From the NCBI GenBank assembly GCA_016780945.1, contig JADHKY010000030.1, positions 1 through 11,300 of the forward strand: a stretch of DNA of 11,300 bases. Direction: 5' to 3'. How positions within the stretch are numbered: the first letter of the stretch is position 1; the number at the start of each line of letters is the position of its first letter. Positions 5,991 to 11,300 of the stretch are shown one piece after another. Under the pieces are notes generated by a model. That model ran no database searches, was not told the DNA's origin, and saw nothing but the letters and a program-made list of their open reading frames with translations. The position numbers and the translations under genes were made by a program. The DNA comes from Aquiluna sp. (GTDB taxonomy: Bacteria > Actinomycetota > Actinomycetes > Actinomycetales > Microbacteriaceae).

Positions 5991-6370
5991 CAGTAGGGGA
6001 TAAGTAGCTTCTTTAGTGCAGGTAGATCGGGCCTAGCCCAGTCAAGTTTGCTGAGCTCACTCTCTGGAACCCACCTCAGTTCGCTGTGGTCGGTGGAAGT
6101 GGTTGGCTTTTCACCAGTCAGTTCTGCGGCGAAGCAGACTAGGTCAATCTCTCCCGTGGTGGTCCTATCAAACTGTCTTAGGACCGTGACGTCCACGTTC
6201 AATTCCTCTTTGATTTCGCGAACAAGGGCAGCTTCGAGCGCTTCACCCGCCTCAGGTTTGCCCCCGGGAAACTCCCATTTGCCAGCGGACTGCTTGTGCT
6301 CTGCGCGCTTGCAGCAGAGAAAGTTGCCCAGCTCATCCTGAATGATTGCTGCTACGACGATGATGGGCAT
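5987..6370 (-). CDS. MutT-type Nudix hydrolase
   Basis: Predicted nucleoside triphosphate pyrophosphohydrolase, possibly removing 8-oxo-dGTP from the nucleotide pool; the exact substrate is not shown by sequence. The 127-aa protein carries the Nudix box as G37, x5, E43, x7, then REIKEEL (51-57), with the metal-binding REuxEE glutamates intact; the usual Gly after EEL is Asn. The leading beta strand, IIVVAAIIQDELGNFLCCKR, and the KWEFPGGKPEAGE lead-in are typical of MutT/CTP pyrophosphohydrolase-like proteins, as is the C-terminal HSELRWVPESEL. The ATG at 6370 lacks a Shine-Dalgarno site and has a TAATCT box six bases upstream. It lies nine bases after the peroxidase gene and ends convergently on the TM2 gene with a shared CTAG. 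Confidence 0.9.
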   Translation of the reverse strand: MPIIVVAAIIQDELGNFLCCKRAEHKQSAGKWEFPGGKPEAGEALEAALVREIKEELNVDVTVLRQFDRTTTGEIDLVCFAAELTGEKPTTSTDHSELRWVPESELSKLDWARPDLPALKKLLIPYC

Positions 6371-6376
6371 GCGCCC

Positions 6377-6382
6377 AGATTA
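6377..6382 (-). promoter_or_regulatory. -10 box of the Nudix gene overlapping the gpx stop
   Basis: Reading the minus strand, TAATCT (6382-6377) is followed by six bases and the Nudix ATG (6370-6368). The first three bases are also the TAA stop of the peroxidase gene. This would allow leaderless transcription of the Nudix gene independent of the upstream operon. No -35 box was found. Confidence 0.5.
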
Positions 6383-6862
6383 GCCTGGGAGATTCGCTTC
6401 GATGGCCTCAATGATTTCTGGAGCGTCAGGCTTCACAGTGGGTCGGAACCGCAACACGTTGCCATCAGGGAGCAGCAGGAACTTCTCAAAGTTCCAAATC
6501 ACTGGCCCGGCTAGACCCCTGGAATCCCTTGTCTTGACGAGGTTCTTGTAGAGCTCGTGACGCTTGCGACCGTTTACGTCGGTCTTCTGGGTCAACGGGA
6601 AGGTTACCCCCCAGGTGCTGGAGCAATACCCACCAATGGCTGCGTCATCTTTCAGTTCCTGCTTGAAAGACCCGGAGGGCACTCCTAAAATTGTGAAGCC
6701 GCGATCTTGATAGGCCTCTTGGAGCTTCTCAAGGGTTTCGTACTGAGGCGACAGCCCACAGCGGGAGGCAACGTTCACAACCAGCACGACCTTGCCGGCA
6801 AAGTCCGTGAGGGACCTCGTCGAGCCATCCAGCATCGTTAGTTCAATTTCTTTAGTAAGCAT
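6380..6862 (-). CDS. Glutathione peroxidase family thiol peroxidase
   Basis: Cys-type member of the GPx family, expected to reduce hydroperoxides; actinobacterial members generally use thioredoxin rather than glutathione. The 160-aa protein has a thioredoxin fold with VNVASRCG holding the peroxidatic Cys35. The rest of the catalytic tetrad is present: Gln68 in FKQEL, and Trp123-Asn124 in VIWNFEKFLL. The usual GFPCNQFG loop is altered to GVPSGSF, so the Cys of that loop is missing. Cys80 in YCSSTWGVTFP is placed where 2-Cys GPx proteins keep the resolving cysteine, which supports thioredoxin dependence. No signal peptide, so cytoplasmic. The ATG start lacks a clear ribosome site; a TATCTC-like stretch lies close upstream, so its promoter is uncertain. 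It follows the six-TM gene by 52 bases and precedes the Nudix gene by nine. Confidence 0.9.
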   Translation of the reverse strand: MLTKEIELTMLDGSTRSLTDFAGKVVLVVNVASRCGLSPQYETLEKLQEAYQDRGFTILGVPSGSFKQELKDDAAIGGYCSSTWGVTFPLTQKTDVNGRKRHELYKNLVKTRDSRGLAGPVIWNFEKFLLLPDGNVLRFRPTVKPDAPEIIEAIEANLPG

Positions 6863-6914
6863 GGAAGAGATAAACAGCTTCCAAGGTAAAAGAATTTCTT
6901 TGAATATGAGCTTG

Positions 6915-7562
6915 TCAGCCAGAGCCGAGAAGCTTTATTGCGGTGAGCCTGACCCCGCGCACGATAAAGCCTAGGGAAATAAAGCCTGCGGCAATGAGCA
7001 GGATGTAGGTAATCATCCCCGCAACACCACCCTCACTGCCTGGGTTGATAAACCAGTAGGGCCACCAACCATCGGCTAGACCTCGAATAATCGATAGGAA
7101 CAGCCAGGTGAGGGGGTAGACCACGACCCAGAGGGCCTTTCGAAGCTTGGGCTTTGCTCCCTTGATTGAGATCAGGTAGTCAATCGCGATAGCAATCGGT
7201 GCCCAGGTGTGAATAACGAGGTTGGGGATTCTGGGCCACTCGTAACCGATGTCCTCGGGAGCAACCGCGTAGTCCCCAAGAAGCGCGTGATAGACAACGC
7301 CAACGATGATCATGGAGACTGTGGCAACCAGGCGAATTACGTTTTGTCGCTCGGTTTCCGTCTTTCCCTGAAGAAGCCACAGGCCGCTGAATAGAACGAC
7401 AAACCCGGCAAATATTGAGCTGTCAATTGAGAAGAAGCTGAAGTATTCGAGGGGGCGGAACCTGTCGACCCTAATGCGGTCTGCTACCTGCCAGAAAATG
7501 CTGCCCAACAGGGCCAGTCCAAGTAATACCCGAAAGAGTCCGAATGCGCCTTTATAAAGCAT
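6915..7562 (-). CDS. Far-17a/AIG1-like (Pr6Pr) six-TM membrane protein
   Basis: Integral membrane protein of 215 aa with about six hydrophobic segments (approximately 8-26, 48-65, 78-96, 116-133, 143-160 and 181-203). Layout and the pair of in-membrane histidines, His92 in VYHALLGD and His118 in NLVIHTWAPI, resemble the Far-17a/AIG1 family, called Pr6Pr in bacteria. Eukaryotic members (AIG1, ADTRP) are threonine hydrolases of lipid esters with a conserved Thr and His; I would not extend that activity to this protein without alignment. The conserved WWPYWFINP near residue 166-174 also fits the bacterial group. The ATG at 7562 lies one base after the hydrolase TAG, with no strong ribosome site, so translation is probably coupled by re-initiation. 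Confidence 0.75.
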   Translation of the reverse strand: MLYKGAFGLFRVLLGLALLGSIFWQVADRIRVDRFRPLEYFSFFSIDSSIFAGFVVLFSGLWLLQGKTETERQNVIRLVATVSMIIVGVVYHALLGDYAVAPEDIGYEWPRIPNLVIHTWAPIAIAIDYLISIKGAKPKLRKALWVVVYPLTWLFLSIIRGLADGWWPYWFINPGSEGGVAGMITYILLIAAGFISLGFIVRGVRLTAIKLLGSG

Positions 7563-7563
7563 C

Positions 7564-8529
7564 CTAAGAACTTATACCCAAGATGAACTGCGCTACGGCA
7601 TTGGCAAACTCAATGGGTTTCTCCTCGTTCGGGAGGTGACCGGTCTGAGAGATAACAACCAGGTCGGCTCCCATTAGCTGTGCGACCTTCTCAGAGTCTG
7701 CGGTTGCCACGATTTCATCGGTGTCGCCTGTTATCACAAGGGTTGGGGTGGTGATTTCGGTGAGGCGCTCGCCAATTGTGCGATCACGAGGAGCCTTGTT
7801 GAACTGCCAAAAGGCCTCCTCCCATCCCGCTACCTCAAGCGGCTTGGTGTGGCCAGCGAGGGTCTCCTGGGTCACCAGGGCCTCATCGAAATAGCTGGCA
7901 TAGAGAATGTCGAGACCGCTCGTTGCAATGGTTGAGACCAGCAAAGGACCGAGGTGATCGAGCTGGGGTATGTCAAAGATCCAGTTGAGCCAGCTTGGAC
8001 CACCGCCCCCAGAGAGCACCGCCGGGGCATAAAGGACTAGACCTGTGAGCTTGTCTTGGTTTTCAGCGGCGTAGCTGGCAGCAATCGACCCGCCTGCAGA
8101 GTGGCCAACGACAAAAACCTCTTTACCCTCACCAAAGCGCTCAATCAACTTATCAAGAACCTGCAGTTGACCCGGTGTCCCATAGGGGTTTATTTCCCAC
8201 TCGGTTGGTCTTTCGGTGAAGCCGAAGGCTGCCCGATCATAGGCAATCACGTGGCCGACCCCGGAGAGAATCTCGAGGTTGTTTTTGTACGAGTAGGCGC
8301 TTACGCCAAAGCCGTGGAGTAACACCACGAGCCTGCCGGAGTTTGGATCGCCAGCTTCGACGTAGTGGACCTCGTGGCCGGCGAGTTCTATCCAGTGCGA
8401 ATTACCATTCCAGATCTCTTCGGCGGCTTGTTCTTTGGTCATGGTGCCAGTCGTGTTCACCGGGATCAGAAAGGGAACGACAAGTATTGCCCCCAGGAGC
8501 ACCAGCAGAAAAATTCGCAACTTCTTCAC
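7564..8529 (-). CDS. Membrane-anchored alpha/beta hydrolase
   Basis: Predicted serine hydrolase (esterase, lipase or related) of 321 aa. Residues 5-24 form one hydrophobic helix after MKKLR, which reads as an uncleaved anchor or signal peptide, so the catalytic domain probably lies outside the membrane. The fold markers are in order: oxyanion HGFG (72-75), nucleophile elbow GHSAGG with Ser144, acid residue Asp271 in GDTDEIV and catalytic His298 in TGHLPNEE. A Gly/Pro/Trp-rich cap follows residue 170. The start is GTG at 8529; an ATG eight bases upstream is out of frame. A TAAGTT box (8544-8539) lies nine bases upstream, implying a very short leader. It leads a tight minus-strand cluster and is divergent from the alcohol dehydrogenase gene. 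Substrate unknown; a lipid ester would suit the neighbouring membrane protein. Confidence 0.88.
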   Translation of the reverse strand: MKKLRIFLLVLLGAILVVPFLIPVNTTGTMTKEQAAEEIWNGNSHWIELAGHEVHYVEAGDPNSGRLVVLLHGFGVSAYSYKNNLEILSGVGHVIAYDRAAFGFTERPTEWEINPYGTPGQLQVLDKLIERFGEGKEVFVVGHSAGGSIAASYAAENQDKLTGLVLYAPAVLSGGGGPSWLNWIFDIPQLDHLGPLLVSTIATSGLDILYASYFDEALVTQETLAGHTKPLEVAGWEEAFWQFNKAPRDRTIGERLTEITTPTLVITGDTDEIVATADSEKVAQLMGADLVVISQTGHLPNEEKPIEFANAVAQFILGISS

Positions 8530-8544
8530 GATGCCATCAACTTA

Positions 8545-8573
8545 CAGCCTGAGCATTTGGTTCCCTTAGGCTG
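8545..8573. repeat. Inverted repeat in the hydrolase-ADH divergent region
   Basis: CAGCCTGAG (8545-8553) and CTTAGGCTG (8565-8573) form a 9-bp inverted repeat with one mismatch and an 11-base centre. The right arm contains the TAGGCT box (8567-8572) that is the best -10 candidate for the alcohol dehydrogenase gene, and the left arm abuts the hydrolase TAAGTT box (8539-8544). It could be an operator acting on both genes. No regulator gene is in view. Confidence 0.4.
8567..8572 (+). promoter_or_regulatory. -10 box of the ADH-AKR operon
   Basis: TAGGCT, the same hexamer used before the genes at 2996 and 5634, lies 21 bases before the ATG at 8594. Transcription would start near 8579 and leave a short leader carrying the AAGGAG ribosome site (8584-8589). 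TTACAG (8542-8547), with a 19-base spacer, is a weak -35 candidate. Confidence 0.4.
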
Positions 8574-8593
8574 GTCGAGTTCGAAGGAGATAG

Positions 8594-9637
8594 ATGTCAA
8601 CCGCAAAAGCAATCCTCACCAAGGCACCGGGCGCAAAGTTTGAAAAGGGCGAGGTCCCAACTAGATCCCTAGGTCCAGAGATGGTGGCGATAGACATCAA
8701 GTATTCGGGCATTTGCCACAGCGATATCCACCAGGCCAGAGACGAGTGGTTTGAGGGTGCCTACCCAATGGTTCCAGGCCACGAGATTGTCGGGCTTGTG
8801 ACCGCTGCAGGAGAAAACGTCACAAGTTTCAAGGTCGGTGACCGAGTTGGCGTTGGAACGTTCGTCGATTCCTGCAGAACCTGTGAACCGTGCGCGAGCG
8901 GTAACGAGAACTTCTGCCGCACCGGAAACGTTCAGACCTATAACGGCCACCACTACGACGGAGACCCAAGCTACGGAGGCTACGCAAATGCCATAGTCGT
9001 AGACCAGAACTATGTGATGAGAGTTCCCGAGAACATTGACTTTGCAGCCAGTGCGCCACTACTTTGCGCTGGCGTTACTGTTTACACCCCGCTGAAGCAC
9101 TGGAAAGCCGGACCCGGCATGAAGGTCGGGGTCATGGGTCTAGGGGGACTCGGTCACCTTGCCGTGAAGCTGGCGGTTGCTATGGGAGCAGAGGTTTACG
9201 TTTTGGGTAGGTCCGCCTCGAAGGCAGAGGATGCGAAGAAGATGGGGGCCCAGGACTACCTGATCACCTCTGAGATCTACGAAACCCACAAGAACTTCTT
9301 CCACCTCCTGCTGAACACCACAAGCGCGGATCTTGACCTAGATCCCCTGCTTGGAACACTCAAGGTTGGTGGCACCCTCGTTTACCTCGGGCTCTCGGGC
9401 AACCCGCAAAGCTTCAATGCCGGCGGTTTAGTCACTAGCCTGCGCTCAATTGCAGGAATCAACACGGGTAACATTTCCGACACCCAAGAGATGCTCGATC
9501 TTTGTGGTGAGAAGAACATTGTCAGCGATATTGAGCTACTCGATGCCACTGACGCAGCAGCAGTGGATGAGGCCTACGAGCGCGTTGTGAAAGCGGATGT
9601 TCGCTACCGATTTGTGATTGATGCAGCAACTATCTAA
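8594..9637 (+). CDS. Zinc-dependent NAD(P) alcohol dehydrogenase
   Basis: Medium-chain dehydrogenase/reductase of 347 aa, similar to the YahK/cinnamyl alcohol dehydrogenase group, interconverting alcohols and aldehydes in the cytoplasm. The catalytic zinc site is visible as Cys41-His42 in GICHSDIH, His63-Glu64 in PGHEIVG and Cys158 in APLLCAGVT. The structural zinc site is Cys94, Cys97, Cys100 and Cys108. The Rossmann dinucleotide motif is GLGGLGHLA (182-190). The acidic or basic residue that decides NAD against NADP follows at VLGRSASK; the Arg-Ser there leans towards NADP. The ATG at 8594 has a strong AAGGAG site. An aldo/keto reductase gene follows after nine bases, so the two form an operon, probably for aldehyde or ketone turnover. 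The physiological substrate is unknown. Confidence 0.92.
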   Translation: MSTAKAILTKAPGAKFEKGEVPTRSLGPEMVAIDIKYSGICHSDIHQARDEWFEGAYPMVPGHEIVGLVTAAGENVTSFKVGDRVGVGTFVDSCRTCEPCASGNENFCRTGNVQTYNGHHYDGDPSYGGYANAIVVDQNYVMRVPENIDFAASAPLLCAGVTVYTPLKHWKAGPGMKVGVMGLGGLGHLAVKLAVAMGAEVYVLGRSASKAEDAKKMGAQDYLITSEIYETHKNFFHLLLNTTSADLDLDPLLGTLKVGGTLVYLGLSGNPQSFNAGGLVTSLRSIAGINTGNISDTQEMLDLCGEKNIVSDIELLDATDAAAVDEAYERVVKADVRYRFVIDAATI

Positions 9638-9646
9638 AGGAGCGAG

Positions 9647-10606
9647 ATGAAGACAAGAAAACTAGGAACCAGAGAGGTATCCGCAATAGGCATCGGCTGC
9701 ATGAACGTTTCGTGGATTTGGTCAAACGGCGCAGCCCTTGATCCAGTTCGAAGGGTTGAAGAGGCGATCCCTGCAATCCATGCGGGGTTGGACGCCGGCA
9801 TCACGTTCTTGGACACCGCAGACATCTATGCACCCACCTGGGATGCTATGGGTCACAACGAAGAGTTTGTGGCCGAGGCGCTTAGGACCTGGAGCGGCTC
9901 TAAGGAGCAGAAAGACAGGGTGGTCATCGCCACTAAGGGCGGCATCACCCGAAGCGAAGGTGAGGTCTGGGGGCGGAACGGCAGCCTAGATTACCTACTA
10001 GAAGCCACTGAGAGGTCAATGAAGGCGCTTGGTGTGGACAAGATCGACCTTTGGCAGCACCACAGGCTAGATCCCAGCATCGACTTCGAGACTCAGTTCG
10101 AAAACGTCCTTGAGCTAAAGATTCGAGGACTTGTCGACCAGATTGGTGTCTCCAACTACGACGCCAATCAGCTGAAGATTGCCCTAGACATCGCAGGGAC
10201 TCCCGCCGAAGGAGGCGTGGTGTCTATTCAGAACGAGTTCTCTCCTCGCTACCGCTACGACCTAGATGTTCTTGAGGTCTGTGAAGAGCACGAAATTACC
10301 TTCCTGCCATGGTCTCCGCTCGGGGGAGTCAGAACCAAGAGCGAGATCCAGTCTGCTTCGGCATTCGAGGAGGTATCAGAGAAGTTGGGAGTGAGCCCAT
10401 TCGCACTTGCTCTTGCCTGGGAGATTCGCTATTCGGAGGCAGTATTGCCAATACCGGGAGCCACCAGGGCCGAAAGCGTGCTGGATTGTGTTTCAGCTCT
10501 GGACATCAAGCTCAGCGATGAGGACTTCCACTACCTCAGCAGCCACCTTCCAGAGCAGGCCGAGTATTCGTCAGAACTTATGCCGAAGCCCGAGTACCGC
10601 TCCTAG
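9647..10606 (+). CDS. Aldo/keto reductase
   Basis: NADPH-dependent carbonyl reductase of the AKR superfamily, 319 aa, TIM barrel. The catalytic tetrad can be placed: Asp56 and Tyr61 in FLDTADIYAP, Lys97 in ATKGG, and His139 in the QHHRLDP strand. Later strands show GVSNYDANQL, QNEFSPRYR and the phosphate-binding PIPGATRAESV near the C-terminus. The LDP after the histidine is as in the YajO/YhdN-like AKR branch. The ATG at 9647 has an AAGGAG site (9637-9642) that overlaps the stop of the upstream dehydrogenase, so the two are co-transcribed and probably coupled. The substrate is unknown. The stop codon is shared through CTAG (10603-10606) with the convergent trhO gene. Confidence 0.92.
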   Translation: MKTRKLGTREVSAIGIGCMNVSWIWSNGAALDPVRRVEEAIPAIHAGLDAGITFLDTADIYAPTWDAMGHNEEFVAEALRTWSGSKEQKDRVVIATKGGITRSEGEVWGRNGSLDYLLEATERSMKALGVDKIDLWQHHRLDPSIDFETQFENVLELKIRGLVDQIGVSNYDANQLKIALDIAGTPAEGGVVSIQNEFSPRYRYDLDVLEVCEEHEITFLPWSPLGGVRTKSEIQSASAFEEVSEKLGVSPFALALAWEIRYSEAVLPIPGATRAESVLDCVSALDIKLSDEDFHYLSSHLPEQAEYSSELMPKPEYRS

Positions 10607-11300
10607 CCCACATCTTGAAGCCGTTTTCCTCTCACGTGAGAAGGCTGGCACTCGAGGTTCGTGGCGTCGTCATTGCAAGAGTCACAAAGGAGCAAGAGGT
10701 CTTTGCAACCTGGGCCTGCGCAATCTCTGTACTTTGAGCTAGGGCCGCCGCAGTTTTCACAGCTTGAAATGGTCTTTGCCTCATGCGAGAAATTGATGTT
10801 CATTCGGCTATCAAATACATAGAGAGAGCCCTCCCATAGGCCCCTATCGCGGAATCGCTCGCCATAGCGAACAATGCCCCCCTCGATTTGGTAAACCTCT
10901 TTAAAACCTCGGTTTATCATCACGGCACTGAGAATCTCGCAGCGAATGCCTCCGGTGCAGTAAGTCACGATTGGTTTGTCCTTCAGGTGGTCATACTTGC
11001 CACTCTCAAGCTCGGAAATAAAGTCGTGAGTGGTTTGAACGTCCGGCACTACCGCGTTTTTGAATTTCCCGATTTTTGCCTCAAAGGCATTGCGACCGTC
11101 AAAGAAAACCACGTCGTCCCCGCGTTCCTCGACAAGTTGGTTTACCTCAGCTGGCTTTAGGTGCTTGCCACCGTTTTGAATGCCGGATTTTTCAACGACA
11201 ATCTCGTCCGGGGTAGTGAATGCAACCAGCTCCTTGCGCACCTTGACACTGAGCTTGGGGAAGTCGTTGCCGGTCCCGTCCGACCACTTAAAGTCAGTCT
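10603..11300 (-). CDS. trhO: tRNA uridine(34) hydroxylase TrhO, C-terminal part (runs off right edge)
   Basis: Rhodanese-family enzyme (YceA/TrhO) that hydroxylates U34 of certain tRNAs with O2, the first step to 5-(carboxy)methoxyuridine wobble bases. The frame is open to the window edge; it is tempting to start at GTG 11241, but the 19 codons before it read TDFKWSDGTGNDFPKLSVK, a conserved TrhO segment. The true start and most of the N-terminal domain therefore lie beyond 11300. Visible are KVRKELVAF, the rhodanese domain with FFDGRNAFEAKIGKF, the active-site Cys loop VTYCTGGIRCE (Cys codon 10957-10959), YQIEGGIVRYGE, and a C-terminal cysteine cluster (CENCGG, CAGPGC, CDSC) that probably binds a metal. 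It ends convergently with the aldo/keto reductase, sharing CTAG. Confidence 0.93.
   Translation of the reverse strand, partial: TDFKWSDGTGNDFPKLSVKVRKELVAFTTPDEIVVEKSGIQNGGKHLKPAEVNQLVEERGDDVVFFDGRNAFEAKIGKFKNAVVPDVQTTHDFISELESGKYDHLKDKPIVTYCTGGIRCEILSAVMINRGFKEVYQIEGGIVRYGERFRDRGLWEGSLYVFDSRMNINFSHEAKTISSCENCGGPSSKYRDCAGPGCKDLLLLCDSCNDDATNLECQPSHVRGKRLQDVG

Noticed and set aside
6863..6914. Promoter or terminator between the six-TM gene and the peroxidase gene
   Set aside because: A TATCTC stretch lies near the ATG but does not match TAnnnT at the right distance, and there is no convincing hairpin; nothing can be supported in these 52 bases.
8365..8643. 92-aa plus-strand open frame across the hydrolase-ADH junction
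   Set aside because: It lies antisense to the hydrolase N-terminus and out of frame with the ADH gene, without a ribosome site or recognisable domain.
11239..11241. GTG at 11241 as the start of trhO
   Set aside because: The frame is open upstream to the window edge, and the preceding residues match conserved TrhO sequence, so the gene is cut by the window rather than starting here.

Overview
The window reads as chromosomal DNA from an actinobacterium, most likely a small-genome member of the Microbacteriaceae such as the freshwater Luna-type lineages. This rests on the style of the PurA and PyrE sequences, mid-range GC by eye, very tight gene packing, GTG and TTG starts beside ATG, and TAnnnT -10 boxes placed 6-7 bases before start codons, which is the signature of leaderless mRNAs. 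The lineage is inference. No tRNA, rRNA, CRISPR, insertion sequence or phage gene was seen, and no stretch over 300 bases lacks a gene; the longest gap is about 100 bases (2202-2303).

Layout. At the left edge the start of xthA (exonuclease III, minus strand) is divergent from pyrE (orotate phosphoribosyltransferase), with only 15 bases between the start codons. pyrE is followed by a 12-TM MFS transporter. Next is a self-contained Phd-VapC type II toxin-antitoxin module, whose promoter has a 17-bp inverted-repeat operator across the -10 box. Then come a SpoU/TrmH-family RNA methyltransferase, purA (adenylosuccinate synthetase), an unrecognised 194-aa protein and a small TM2-domain membrane protein.

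On the minus strand from 8529 down to 5987 lies a tight cluster: membrane-anchored alpha/beta hydrolase, Far-17a/AIG1-like (Pr6Pr) six-TM protein, glutathione peroxidase-like thiol peroxidase and a MutT-type Nudix hydrolase. Divergent from it on the plus strand are a zinc alcohol dehydrogenase and an aldo/keto reductase in one operon. The right edge holds the 3' part of trhO, the O2-dependent tRNA uridine-34 hydroxylase, on the minus strand.

How the genes work together. pyrE and purA belong to pyrimidine and AMP synthesis. The peroxidase and Nudix pair fits defence against oxidised lipids and nucleotides, and the ADH/AKR pair fits aldehyde or ketone reduction; both themes are inferences. The main observations are regulatory. 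Genes at the head of transcription units have leaderless-type promoters, while downstream genes have Shine-Dalgarno sites. The xthA and pyrE -10 boxes interlock. The toxin-antitoxin module has a clean operator-promoter. Two convergent gene pairs each end on a shared CTAG. I see no clearly new multi-gene system; the 194-aa protein at 5028-5612 is the only gene whose family I cannot name.
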